From: Diphasiastrum complanatum
Lineage: Eukaryota; Streptophyta; Lycopodiopsida; Lycopodiales; Lycopodiaceae
Direction: 5' to 3'
Length of the DNA stretch: 64,000 bases
Assembly: GCA_029204225.1 (NCBI GenBank)
Contig: CM055110.1
Coordinates: forward strand, 34,543,947-34,607,946
The position numbers and the translations under genes were made by a program. Shown piece after piece: positions 44,571 to 55,517 of this stretch (the first letter of the stretch is position 1; every line of letters starts with the position of its first letter). Under the pieces are notes generated by a model. That model saw nothing but the letters and a program-made list of their open reading frames with translations, was not told where the DNA came from and searched no databases.

Positions 44571-45496
44571 TTAGATCATAATCTTCGGTTCATCAATCCT
44601 CGAAGCTTTGGTCTTCGCGGCCGGGCAGCTCCCTTGCATTTCTGCGGACTTGAGCTCTAAAGCTAGCAAAGCTTTGTGACTAGAAATAGATTGTTTCTTC
44701 AGCTCCCTCTCAAAGCGTGGTAGTTTTATGAGTCCCACACTCCTCCTCTGCCTCTCGAACAAATCTTTGTCTAAGGCCTTGGTGAAGATGTCTGCCATCA
44801 TTTGCTTAGTTCCAATGAAGCTGGTCTTCAACTCGTATATGGTGACTAGGTCCCTTATCAAATGGTACTTGATTGCAATGTGTTTCGTCCTTAAGTGAAA
44901 CACGGGATCCTTCGTCAGATGTATTGCAGAAGTGTTATCCATCTGCAAAATCAGAGGCTCTCTTGTGTTCTCACCTAGTCCATCAAGGAACTGTTTGAGC
45001 CATATAATTTTCATTGGCCATCTTCACGGCTGCAACGTATTCAGCTTCATAGGATGACTAAGCTATGATGGTCTGCTTCTTGCTAACCCAGAGAATCGTT
45101 CCGTCTGTTGCAATGGTGCATCCTCCTAAGACACTTTTATAGTCGTCTTTGAGTGATGCCCAACTTGCATTGCTGTAAGAGTGCATTTGGAACCTGGCAT
45201 CATGAGAACCCATAATCCTTCGTTTGTTGAAGGTACTATAAGATTCACTTTGTGATCTTCCAGTGTGCTAAGCCCGGATTCTGAACACGACATAAGCTAT
45301 GTCAGGTCATGTGTTGTCTGCTAGATACATCAAAGATCCGATCAATCTCCTATAAGGCATGTGCTGCATAATCTTTTTCTCTTCTTCAGTCTCTGAACAA
45401 TCTTCGTTCGTCAGGATTGTTCCTACAAGCATTGGGGTGTTTGTTGCCCCTTTACAATCTATCATCTCGGAATCATCTAGGATTTTCTTGTAGAAC
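44571..45496 (-). pseudogene. Copia family D RNase H and pol C-terminus
   Basis: On the minus strand: ILDDSEMIDCKGATNTPM and MPYRRLIGSLMYLADNT near 45480-45307, then, after broken frames, LILQMDNTSAIHLTKDPVFH, RTKHIAIKYHLIRD and TKQMMADIFTKALD of the RNase H end (45014-44571). This is the typical copia order. The extra C-terminal tail (HKALLALELKSAEMQG) is shared with 51909-51700. Confidence 0.88.
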
Positions 45497-46374
45497 AATT
45501 GATCAGACGGATCTTGATTCTATCAACAAAGCACGTAGTTTACTTAACAAAGAATGAGAAAGAAACGAACGCGAACTCGAAAATTTTCTATTCGTGACCA
45601 ACTCGAAAAGATTTGCAAAAGATTCGTGAAACACTGTCTTGTGGAAGCTCGTGGCTTTCTTGTTGAAGCTCAAAAAAGTCACGAACAGAATCTTCTCGCG
45701 AAATTTTTCTGTTTCTTGTTCAAGCCTCAGATGTCGCAAAATTGTCGCGAACAATTCGCGAAAACTTCTGGACTGTTTTTCAAGCTCACCTATCATGAAA
45801 CTATCTCGAACAATTCGCGAAATATTCTAGCATCCTTCAAGCTAAAGAAATTGTCATCTGTCACAAACGATTTGAGAATGACAAAAATGTCGTGAAAGGA
45901 CAAGTGTCACGAACAATTCGCAAAACATAAAGCTGAAACAAGGAGACAGACTGTTGGGATTCTGTTATAGAAGGAAAAAGACCAAAGGACTTATCCTGTA
46001 ACAATATAAATACATGTGCACTTATAGTAATAACATACTCTCAGATTCAAGCTCAGACTTAGATTCAGACTGACTTATTTACTTATGCACTTGCGCACTT
46101 ACGTACTCTTTGTAAAAGAGATTCAACAAGACAACAAGAATAATGTATATTGATTCAACCTCAGAATAAAATTCATTTTATGATCAAAATTTCAGTCGTT
46201 TATCTGATTATTTAATTGTTTATCATATTTGCGCATATATTTTCAATTTTCGCACACATAGTTTAATCATAATAGAACTGCTCTATTAGTACATAGATCA
46301 GATTCAGGCATGATTAAAAATGCTGATATTGGTGTGATTTATTCAACCTCTAATCGTGTTCTCTAAGGAAGAAT
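45497..46374. mobile_element. 878-bp insertion with 9-bp flanking repeats
   Basis: It splits the copia RT/RNase H frame. TTGTAGAAC occurs at both edges (45488-45496 and 46375-46383), consistent with a target-site duplication. No clear terminal inverted repeats are visible. Inside are a TATA-like AATATAAATACATG (about 46003), a TGTTGGGATTCTG start at about 45956, and several copies of CGAACAATTCGCGAA. A solo LTR or a non-autonomous DNA element are both possible. Confidence 0.65.
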
Positions 46375-46383
46375 TTGTAGAAC

Positions 46384-47300
46384 CTTTCTAACAGTTTTGC
46401 AGAACCTTTCCTACATTTCTGGATGTACCTTGACTGATGAAGGTAACTTTCCTTCATTATCGTCATGGTCGATTGCAAGCCTAGATAGCATATGGCTTCT
46501 CCTAGGTCTGTTATCCCGAAATGTTTCGAGGTGTTGCTCTTCACTCCTGCAATCAGTTCTTTGCTTCTGCATAGTATCAGGGTGTCATCCACATACACGA
46601 CAATAATGATGATCTCCTCCTCTGTGATCTTTATGTAGACATTGGAATCAGCCATCAGTGGTTCAAATCCCAAGGATCTCAGGGCATGATCTTACTTCTT
46701 ATACCATTGTCATGTGGATTGCTTCGGACCATAGATACTTCTGTGCATTCGACATGCATAGGTAGGAAGTGAGCCAGAGATGTAACCTGGAGGTTGGTCT
46801 ATGTAGACTTCTTCATCTAGTGCCATGTAGGAATGTTGTCTTCTCATCGACGATGTGAATCATGAGGTCGTATGCAGCTGCATATGAAAATAGTAGGCGT
46901 AAGGACACATGTTTCACCACTGGAGAGAAGGTCTCAGTGTAGTTGATGTCGTACTTTTGAGAGAGAGACCCTTCGCTACAAGTCTGGCCTTGTATCTCGA
47001 AACATCTCCATTTGGCCCATACTTGAGCTTGTAAACCCATTTGCATTGCACAGTCTTTCGCTTGTCTAGCACTGGTTGCAGTGTCCAAACCTCATTCTTC
47101 TTTATGAATCCAATTTTCTCATTCATGGCTTGGATCCATTTGTCTTTGTTTGGATTGTCGATGGCTTTCTCGAAAATTTGTGGTTCGTCACTGAATCCAC
47201 AAAACTCTTCGGATGTTGAAGTCGAGCTGCCTGGCACAAATCTTTTTGGCACTCTCCTTTCTTTGGTTGATCTCCTGGGAGATTCTTTAGGTACTGCAAT
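46384..47300 (-). pseudogene. Copia family D reverse transcriptase
   Basis: On minus from about 47300: RRSTKERRVPKRF linker, [47 protein letters not shown], then (frame change) [18 protein letters not shown] and VDEKTTFLHG. Next come IIIIVVYVDDTLILCRS with the YVDD active site (about 46600) and FGITDLGEAICYLGLQ. It continues after the 878-bp insertion. The upstream part of the gene resumes at 51062-51484, on the far side of the gypsy LTR unit. Confidence 0.9.
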
Positions 47301-47790
47301 TGTTACGTCCATGTCCTGTATAAGGGAATTGGAATAATTCCTGACGTGGATAGCGGGTCACTCCAGGTGTATATGGTTATTAGTTATGCCTCATCATTCC
47401 GGGCTTGGCCTGTAAAGTAATTAGTAATCATATGAGGGCCCAGACTTATAATTGGACATAGAAGCACATGCATAGTGAATGACTGCTTTAATGCAAGAAT
47501 AGGAGGTCAATAGCTCAATATAGGTTGCATGGGGATCCTAGGGAGAATATTTTCTCTCTCATGAGGAGAATATGTCCATTGGAAACTCGCCCATCCTCCT
47601 ATTAGAAATTCAATTTCTTGAACCAATTTCTCCTCCTCTCTCTTGGGTTCTTCACTATGGCTTGGGGGCTAGGTCCAGGAGGAAACTCCAGGAGAGATCT
47701 AGATTTGGATGGGTGGTTTTGCTCCACAGGTGTCCTTTTGGTTGTTTTGCAACAGGATCTAGTCAGATCTTCATATGGTGATCCTTATAG
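47301..47790 (+). mobile_element. Gypsy-family LTR, inside copia D
   Basis: Begins TGTTACGTCCATGTCCTG and ends near CCTTATAG; the next bases TGGTATTTTTGAT look like a decayed PBS. Its last 270 bp are repeated at 50788-51061. The flanks match as short ATTG-type target repeats (GCAAT before 47301, ACAAT near 51058), so this and the next copy bound one insertion into copia D. Confidence 0.78.
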
Positions 47791-48898
47791 TGGTATTTTT
47801 GATAATTTTTTAGCATAAACACCTCTCAATTGGGGGTCTGAACCTGTTGGTTCTTGTTACAAGCTTAAAGATATGATGGATTGCGTCTGTTTTGAGCCAT
47901 CATACATCCAATTTGGATAGGTGAGCATAAGACACCATCATGTTGAAGTTTTGTTTGTTGAAGGAGGTCAAAAATGCATTTTTTGCATGATCTGAACTTA
48001 TGATTGCTTGTTGGACCTGTTAGAAGTTTCTATGCCTCTCTAATGAACCTTAGTAGAGTGCTTGTAACCTCTAATCCAAGGCTTATTGGGCTGGAGTTGA
48101 ATTTTTGATGATTTCTCTCTCCAAAAGTGCACCCTCCTACCTGTATTTGTTCATTTACTTCTCACACGTGTGAAGCCTAGGTGGCAGGGTGATGTGTTAA
48201 GTGCCTTGTCTCCCTCCGTACTGTGCTTTACAGCAACCAATTTGGTGTCCTATAAGAAAGTTATGGCTGTCAGAAGTAGGATGCATGCTGAATGTTTCAA
48301 AATTCTTCTAATATGAGATGGTAACTGTGAAACTGTCAAGTCGATGTTTGGTTGATTTTCACAGTTTAGGTCCATATTGAATGGAATATGAAAATCCCAA
48401 CGTAACATTTGAAGAAACCATGGACGTTTTCGATTTGTTCCAATTCATTGGTTATTGATCAAACAGAAATGACTTATAAAGTGAATGATCTTAATCTGAT
48501 GTAATTGGTCAGTTCTTTAAGGTCAATGTAACCTTCACTTTTAGTTGAAGATTTTGTAAATCTGTCAATTAAGGAGCATTTCTTGTTCTGGGGATCAATA
48601 AGGACCAAGATTAATGTAAATCCAGTAGAACAGTTCTATGTTGATCTATAAGGGGATTTGCTAGGGATTAAGTGTGGCACTTGATGAACAAATAAAAAAA
48701 CTGTCAGAGTGATAGTGCTAAAGTTACTGATACCAAATTGAACTTTTTCCTAGTACAAATTTGGGGTTTTGTTAACCTGAACCATTTTTGGAAGGGGAAA
48801 AAAGAGTGGAAGTCTGATATGTAGATGATTGCTGGTCATAAGGATCCAATTATTTAAATTACATGCAATTCCTGAAGTATAACTGATTGCAAGTGAGA

Positions 48899-49287
48899 AT
48901 AAAATTGGGAATTACTTAAGAAGATTGCCTCTGGGAATTTGGATTCCTTTTTCCTAGTGTGAATTAGAATTTCGAAAATTTGAGGATTCTAAGGGAAAAG
49001 TACTGGCAAGACTGATAATCCATTTATGGAACCATCTCTGTTTTGCAATTGGATTTGGATCTTGCAAAGTAATGCAGATAGAAGGTGTTCCATACATGAA
49101 TCTAGTAATTTGGATTCTTTTCAGCTATAGAGTATTTCTCTATAATGATAGTAACGACCAAGAGAGTTCTAACTTGTTAAAAGAATTAAAGTTCTTTGTA
49201 CCAATTCTGAAATAGATATTGGATATCTAGGATAGTAGGATATTCGTTTTTTGTTGAAATCTATGTTTCTTTTGGGTTAGTGATACC
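48899..49287 (+). repeat. Tandem duplication copy 1, with open frame
   Basis: About 90-95% like 49337-49725 (offset 438). One frame is open over nearly the whole unit except a TAG in the first third (PF-S-stop where copy 2 has PFPQ). It reads LIIHLWNH, then AIGFGSCK and YMNLVIWILFSYRVFLYN, ending at the same TAG as copy 2. Protein family unknown. Confidence 0.7.
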
Positions 49288-49336
49288 ATTTCATATTGTA
49301 CCCAACATGGATAAATATAATGTATCATCCTAGTAC

Positions 49337-49725
49337 AATAAAATTGGGAATTATTTAAGAAGACTGCCTCTGAGAATTTGGATTCCTTTTCCCCAGTGTG
49401 AATTAGAATTTCAAGAATTCGAGGATTCTAAGGGAAAAGTAGTGGCAAGGTTGATAATCCACTTATGGAACCATCTCTATTTTGCAATTGGATTTGGATC
49501 TTGCAAAGTATTGCAAATAGAAGGTGTTCCATACATGAATCTAGTAATTTGGATTCTTTTCAGTTATAGAGTATTTCTCTATAATGATAGTAACAACCAA
49601 GAGAGTTCTAAGTTGTTAAAAGAATTAAAGTTCTTTGTACCGATTCTGGAATAGATAGTAGATATCTAGGACAATATGAGATTTAGTTTTTGTTGAAATC
49701 TATGTTTCTTTTGGGTTAGTGATAC
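49337..49725 (+). repeat. Tandem duplication copy 2, with open frame
   Basis: The frame is uninterrupted for about 105 codons (NKIGNYLRRLPLRIWIPFPQ to ELKFFVPILE, stop at 49652-49654). It has no start ATG near its beginning. Most differences from copy 1 change amino acids, which argues against protein-level constraint. It is probably internal sequence of the element. Confidence 0.6.
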
Positions 49726-50787
49726 ATTCTATTGTATTGGGATTATACATTCTACTTGTCCATGTTGGGTAGAATATGAAATGGTATTTTTTGAAATCTA
49801 TTTCTCTATTATGTTAGACCTCTACTCTTTAGAACTTCTTAATACATGACAATTGGATTGAGATTCATATAATTCCTTCAAGTGTAGAACTCGGTTATGA
49901 AGGACTGTTATAATTATACGAAATTGTACTTCCATATAAGATTTTTGAATATGGCTCGGAACTTAGATTTTCTGAATCCTAACGTTAGTCTCTATTTGAT
50001 AGTTGATTATTGAGAGGTAATATTTCTATCATTCGGGATGAGATATTCTATGATTATGAGGAAAAAGTCCTGTTTGTAATAGTATTGGATACTCATTACT
50101 GACTTTTTCGAATCTTTGATATCTTATACGTTGTCTCCTAGGAACTTTTAAATCGAAATTATGGAATTTCTTTTTTAAAAGGGGGGGAAGAAAAGATAGG
50201 AATAAGTCTTTCGAGGAATCAGCCAGTTGCATTGATTTTGGAAAAAAATCTTGTATGTGTGCAATGGTAGAACTATCCAGTTTGAAATAGACAAACTCTC
50301 TAAGTGATTATTTTGTGTAATCTGGAACTAGATGAGTTTTGGGATTATTGAGCTATGAGATATTCATTAATATAGGAAGTAGTGGTAAAGATTAAATTAA
50401 GATTCACTATCGATATGGATTGGATCAGTGGAATAAAGCTTTAATCTTAACTCTATGTCCAAAGATGTCTGTATGAATTAGCCTAATCTTGGTTGTCTTA
50501 TTCCACACATGTGAGTTGTCCTCTACACATGTGATATGACACCTAACCAAAAGATGTGGCTCATGCAATCAATAGATTGATGCCATGTGTCATATGTCTA
50601 GAAAACTAGTTTTTGGCCTTTTTAGCCACTAGAACTTGAATTAAATCATATGTACAACCTATATGATTATGGTACATGACAAGTACACTATTTTCACACG
50701 TGGGAACAGGCTCCACACATGTGTAATCATCCTATATACATGATTTTTGGCCTCTACCAAGTTTATTTTTGCATTTTTGTGTATATG

Positions 50788-51061
50788 GCTATAGGTTGCA
50801 TGGGGATCCTAGGGAGAATATTCTCTCTCTCATGAGGAGAATATGTCCATTGAAAACTCGCCCATCCTCCTATTGGAAATTCAATTTCTTGAGCCAGTTT
50901 CTCCTCCTCTCTCTTGGGTTTTTCACTATGGCTTGGGGGCTAGGTCCAAGAGGAAAGTCCAGGAGGGATCTAGGTTTGGATGGGTGGTTTTGCTTCACAG
51001 ATGTCCTTTTGGTTGTTTTGCAACATGATCTAGTCAGATCTTCATATGTTGTTCCTTACAA
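50788..51061 (+). mobile_element. Gypsy-family LTR, 3' partial copy
   Basis: Repeats the last 270 bp of the LTR at 47301 (GGTTGCATGGGGATCCTAGG, CATGAGGAGAATATGTCCAT, TGGCTTGGGGGCTAGGTCCA). It lacks the TGTTACG start, so either recombination or replacement of the left half has occurred. Copia D coding resumes directly after it. Confidence 0.78.
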
Positions 51062-51484
51062 CAATGCTCTTGTCTTTGTCTTTTTGGCTAGATCCGAAAC
51101 CATCTCGATTTACAAGAGTTGTAGTTGTAGGTAGGCTTACGGCCCTTTCTTCATCTGACTTGTCGCTCAACTGATGTGGAGTTCAAATATCTTTGTCTAA
51201 GTGTTCGGGTTCTGCTCCCTTTGTCATGGTTGGTAGGCGGTAGTATTGCTTCCCTAGGACTTCATAGCTGGCAGAATCATTGTTGCCCATAGTTGACGTC
51301 TCTGAGAGTCTTTACTAGATTTGTTTCTAGCATGTAGATCTTGTAGTATGATGAATGATTGTCATACCTGACGAGATATCATAATTCAACTTTCTCATCA
51401 AGCTTCAGTAGCGGACTTCTAGGACATCGGCTAGCAATACAATGCTTAGCTCACATTGGCATTCAACCAAATTGATGTTCAACT
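51062..51484 (-). pseudogene. Copia family D integrase end / RT linker
   Basis: On minus it reads HSSYYKIYM, then KTLRDVNYG, YEVLGKQYYRLP, DKSDEERAV and LPTTTTLVNRDGF, followed on the other side of the gypsy LTR unit by the RRSTKERRVPKRF linker. The SSYYK motif matches the copia at 53790-53990 (HSSYYKVYMPNN). Upstream it is cut by the LTR at 51485. Confidence 0.8.
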
Positions 51485-51777
51485 TGTTCTCTCGTGTTTG
51501 ATCTGTTTATATAGTTAGAGAGAAGAAGGTTTAATCTGATCTGAGATTACAAGAACGGCTGGTTAAGCACGTCCTAATGGTATCCAGATTGTCTGTGGAG
51601 GGTGACGTCCTCCTTGTACTTTCTCGACCTCCTTTGTACTTTGAAGTGTGAAGATCTGCCGCCTTTCGGTCTTCATGTCTTCTTCGTCTTTCGTCCTTGC
51701 TATTGAGTTTTTCCCAGGTCCATGAGCATTTCTTCTTCGTGTTCGGATATCCACGAACATCCTCCAGTAAATGAATA
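51485..51777 (-). mobile_element. Copia family D, second LTR (minus strand)
   Basis: Matches 44279-44570 over its whole length. It lies between a second copy of the pol C-terminal tail (51778-51912) and the integrase linker (51484). This looks like the 5' LTR of copia D joined to the tail of a neighbouring copy, the arrangement left by tandem or unequal recombination. Confidence 0.8.
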
Positions 51778-51912
51778 TTTGATCGTCATCTTCAGGTCAT
51801 TAATCCTAGAAGCTTTGGTCTTCACGTCCGGGCAGCTCTCTTGCTTTTCTGTGAACTTGAGCTCTAAAGCTAGCAAAGCTTTGTGGTTCGAAACAAATTG
51901 TTTCTTCACTCT
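51778..51912 (-). pseudogene. Second copy of the copia D pol tail
   Basis: Encodes KKQFVSNHKALLALELKFTE, then QESCPDVKTKASRINDLK, the same tail as at 44571-44700. Only the last 45 codons remain. Confidence 0.85.
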
Positions 51913-52059
51913 AGATCTGACCGATTATGAAGGCACAGAAAGGGTCCATATTATCGAGTCGTGTGCATGTAGCAAAAGATATTCATTAGGGGATATTAGA
52001 ACTCAAAATGGGCCCTTTGTCAGGATGTTGTTTTTGACTTTGCACACTTTCAATGCTTA

Positions 52060-52310
52060 TGTGTCCCAATGAATGGTGTCCATCTGTGATGAACTGTAAC
52101 AGTGGTTGACGGATGAAAATTGTATTTAACTTTCTCGGCCAAATTTTCGTGATTTTCAAATATCCCGCCGGGCAGAACAAACAATTTGATTGGACCATAG
52201 TTACTGCCCGAATATTGTCAGCATTAGACGCAGATTCTGAGGAAGATATGCAAGTTGACTCTGATGAAGAAGACGGGTCTGCCACTTCATCAGCTGAAAA
52301 CGAGTGTTGA
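52060..52310 (+). pseudogene. Possible captured 3' exon with acidic tail
   Basis: A frame reads FKYPAGQNKQFDWTIVTARI, then LSALDADSEEDMQVDSDEED and SATSSAENEC before a TGA at 52308. The short, acidic, serine-rich end looks like the C-terminus of a nuclear protein. No family is recognised, and upstream exons are not visible. Confidence 0.35.
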
Positions 52311-52523
52311 GAATATGTCAAGTTCTGAATTGAGAGGCATCAGTGAAAATTCCTTAGAAAATGTACTTTTAAAAAAAGAATGTGCAAATATAATTTCAAT
52401 TGTTTTGTATTTCAATGGGATTTCGAGTTTCAAAAATCATTTGTTTACTTGAATTATTAACTCATTTGTAATTATGAAATATAGGTTTACTTTTATTGAA
52501 AAATAATGTTATTGAAGTTGTAA

Positions 52524-52549
52524 AAGCTAGCATGCCGGCATGCTAGCTT
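52524..52549. repeat. 26-bp perfect palindrome
   Basis: The core AGCATGCCGGCATGCT is flanked on both sides by extensions that complete a perfect self-complementary 26-mer (AAGCTAGC...GCTAGCTT). It can form a cruciform or hairpin. Imperfect relatives follow at about 52625-52647 (CTAGCATGCCGGTGTGCTAG), 52747 (AGCCGACGTGCTAAG) and 52804 (GCGCCGACGTGTC). Confidence 0.9.
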
Positions 52550-52809
52550 GCAAACTATTTATTTCAAAAAAATGAAACTTTTTTTAAAAAAGAAAAAATA
52601 AAATGTTTTTTGGAGCTGATTTGACTAGCATGCCGGTGTGCTAGCCGAGTAAACTATAAATTAGAAAAGCTATTTTCACACATTTGAGAATCAAATTTTG
52701 AGTAAAAACATTACTTCAGAATATTTTTTTCAACCTCCAAACATAGTAAGCCGACGTGCTAAGTAAAACAACTAAAAAAAAATTTGCAACCTTCAAAGAT
52801 AATGCGCCG

Positions 52810-53199
52810 ACGTGTCTTCAAAAAAGCAAGAAGTTGAAATTTTTTTCTTTGGCTACAAAACTTAATCTTTTGCCTATGTGGCTCTTGATATTATGTACTG
52901 CCACTCACACATGAGAACAAGCATGGGATTACATCTATAAAATAAAATTTGGCCTAGATCAAACTGTATTTTGCGTATTTTGTTGAAATTGTCACTTCCA
53001 ACTTGATGAAATTGATCAATCATGAGATCTATGTTTATGATAGGATCTCACATGTGTGGACCCTATTCCCACGTGTGGAAGGAATGTACTTGATCTATAA
53101 AGAGACCAACCATTTCAATAGAAAGTTGATGAGAGATTTACAATCTAGCAATTTGCTTGTAATCTACACATTTGATTTTATGCTTGGAATGCTATCAAA
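52810..53199. other. Non-coding with promoter-like motifs
   Basis: CACATGTGTGG (about 53049) and CCACGTGTGGAAGG (about 53070) lie 20-50 bp upstream of a TATA-like CTATAAAGAGACC (about 53095). No gene recognised; it may be a retroelement promoter. Confidence 0.4.
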
Positions 53200-54110
53200 T
53201 GTTATAATACTTTGCTCTCTGGAGTCAATATCAAAGATGCAGCGTGCTTGAAGTCCTGCGATGCTTGTAACAAAGGCAAGATGTCATGTATACCATTCAC
53301 CAAGGACTCTTTCAGAACGAAAGAACTCCTGGAATTGGTACACTCTGACATCTGTGGAAGGTTTGATGTGGTCTCCCTGGGAGATTCAAAATACTACATC
53401 ACTTTCATCGATGACTTCAGCAAGTTTTTAGTCGTGTACTTTATCCACAACAAGTCAGAGGTCCTAGACAAATTCACGGATTTCGTAAGTTGGGCTGAGA
53501 AATGGACTGACAAGAGGGTGAAGTAGCTGAGAACAGATAGAGGAGGAGAATACGTCTCCAAACGCTTTGCGGAGTTTTGTACCAACAAAGGCATACTTCA
53601 CTTGAAGACCGCAGCCTACACGCCATAGCACAATGGTGTAGTAGAGAGGAGAAATCGCACTCTCATGGAAGCTGCAAGATCCATGATTGCCTATTTAAAG
53701 GCATCGAAATTTTTATGGGCTGAAGCAGTAGCTACAGCCAACTCATGTGCAGAACATGGATTCCTCATAGGATATGATGTTTATTCATCATACTATAAGA
53801 TCTACATTCCTGACAACAGACAGATCAAGCCTGACTCATGTGCGCATTTTTTAGATACATCGCATATGCCCACATTCCAGATCAGAAATGAAAGAAGCTG
53901 GATGAGAAGGTAGAGCAGGGATTCCTCGTAGGATATGATGTTCACTCATCATACTACAAGGTCTACATGCCTAACAACATACAAATCAAAGTCATTAGAG
54001 ACATTAGATTTGATGAGTTAAGATCGATGGCTAATGAAGATCTAGTCGACTACGAAATCTTGACCAAAGGCTACTATGACCTGCCAACATCAACGGAAGG
54101 AGGCAATTGC
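53200..54110 (+). pseudogene. Copia family E integrase
   Basis: Pre-integrase zinc region (CLKSCDACNKGKMSCIPF), then LVHSDICGRF, YYITFIDDFSKFLVVYFI, a stop at 53524, LRTDRGGEYVSKRFAEF, a stop in TP-stop-HNGVVERRNRTL and MEAARSMIAYLKASKFLWAE. A short internal duplication follows: FLIGYDVYSSYYKIYIPDN (about 53760-53820) and FLVGYDVHSSYYKVYMPNN (about 53920-53980) are near-copies about 158 bp apart, the second in another frame. The frame ends near 54110, before the RT. It belongs to the same broad group as copia D. Confidence 0.9.
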
Positions 54111-54124
54111 AAAGAAAGTGGACT

Positions 54125-54475
54125 GGCGGATGCAAAAATGGGTGGCGGATGGAAACTGTGGAATTTAGAAAAAAAAACTGGAGAAACTCAAAAAATTCAA
54201 AGAATTCGAGAAACTCAAAAAAATTCGAAAAACTTGAGAAATTGAAAAAAGTGTCAAAATCGTGAGATGGAACTTGAAAGGCGTCGAATGCAAAAACTAG
54301 GTCGGATGCAAATTAAATGATATTGTCGGATGCAACTAGGAATGAGAGCGGCGGATGGAAATGCATGTTGGATGGAAATTGAGAGGGGAATGCTCTGTCG
54401 GATGCAATTTGAATTCTTTGTCGGATGCAAATTTGAAGTCTGTTCATCGGGTATAAATGATGGATGTAAACAGAT
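54125..54475. repeat. Dispersed TCGGATGCAA short-motif array
   Basis: About ten variants of GTCGGATGCAAWTT (GGCGGATGCAAAA, GGCGGATGGAAAC, GTCGGATGCAACT and so on) occur at about 54126, 54143, 54284, 54301, 54327, 54351, 54368, 54395, 54420 and 54460, all on the same strand with 17-35 bp spacing except one gap filled by an AAAA/CTCAAA-rich stretch. Confidence 0.8.
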
Positions 54476-54489
54476 TGTTCTTCCGCCCC

Positions 54490-54815
54490 TAGAAAAAAAG
54501 GTGAGAAGCGGTGGAGAGCGGTGGGGCGGTGGGTTTCCAAAAAGTTTGGGGTGAGATTGCATAGAGTTGAATGATTACTAGAGGCATTCTGAAGCGATTT
54601 GATTCTGACAAAAAATGTAGAATGCATGCTTGTGGGAAATCTGAATGTAGGACAACAAGCAACGCAAACAGATTAGTTTCAAGAAACGTGGAGTAGCAGT
54701 GTGGCGGTTGTTTCGTGGAACGTTTTGTGGTGAAATGTGGTGATGTGACTCCGAACTTAGAGAACAGATTGAATGCATGCTTGGGAAAAAAAGAAATGCA
54801 GGACAACAAGCAACC
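54490..54815. repeat. Diverged tandem duplication, about 152 bp
   Basis: GAATGCATGCTTG, a GAAA-rich part and GTAGGACAACAAGCAAC (54620-54665) recur as GAATGCATGCTTGGG ... GCAGGACAACAAGCAAC (54772-54812). The upstream GCGGT-rich parts of the two units are also alike. Confidence 0.7.
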
Positions 54816-54819
54816 AACC

Positions 54820-55500
54820 AAAAGCGAGTCAAGACTGAAAAATTGTCTTTTAAAAATGAGTGATGGATCAAAAGCCAAGAAGATTGTCAATGGCAACCGG
54901 CGCCAATGTTTGCTGAATCTTCTACTGGCTCTCTGTTCACTGATTCACCAACTAGGTGTTGCTCGGATTCTACTTCTTCAATGTTAGCGCTAGAATCTCC
55001 TTGTCTCTATTGATCTGCTAGCGCCTCTTCTTCCTCTATTTGCAGCGATTTTCACCTTGTGTGCTGCTATTCTTCTAACAACGAGTCTGCTAAGCAACAA
55101 TTCTGTCTGGTAACGGGTCTGCTATGGCTTCTAGCGGCTGTCTTTGTTAATATAATGGTAGTGTGTCCCGCCTATTAGTGGCACACCTACGACCCGATCT
55201 GGATTCTTATTTGACAATGGTAGCTCATCTTGGATATGGGATCTGTCAGGAGTTCGTTTTCTACAGTTCTACAGTTCTGCTTCAGTTTTTTACTTTATTG
55301 CTTACAAACTGCAGATTATTATCAATCTAATCTACAGAAACATCAAGGAACTAAAGTAAATCTACTCCTATTGAAATCAGAGAATCAACAACACAACATC
55401 TAAACTGAAATCTCAGAACCTACAAAGTGCTTCCTACAACTGTCTCTCAACAGTTGTAAGAAAAACTGTTAGAAATCAATGATAAACTTCATTGTTACTG
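54820..55500. other. No supported gene; possible retroelement leader
   Basis: Mixed sequence with GCTAGCGCCTCTTCTTCC and CTAACAACGAGTCTGC parts. It leads into copia F gag at about 55518. A PBS was not found. ACAGTTCTACAGTTCTGC is a small repeat at about 55262. Confidence 0.45.
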
Positions 55501-55517
55501 TTTAAGCGTGTAATACA

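Larger units (their letters stand above)
47791..50787 (+). mobile_element. Interior of the gypsy-LTR unit, no recognisable pol
   Basis: About 3 kb between the two LTR copies without gag or pol motifs, as in non-autonomous (LARD-like) elements. It holds a 389-bp tandem duplication (48899-49287 and 49337-49725) and, near 50500-50720, four ACACATGTG / ACACGTG sites. A minus-strand frame at 50232-50029 is not credited. Confidence 0.55.

Noticed and set aside
49021-50232. Chloroplast-derived sequence
   Set aside because: The AT-rich open frames recalled plastid genes at first sight, but no specific plastid gene motif could be confirmed, and the LTR context explains the position.
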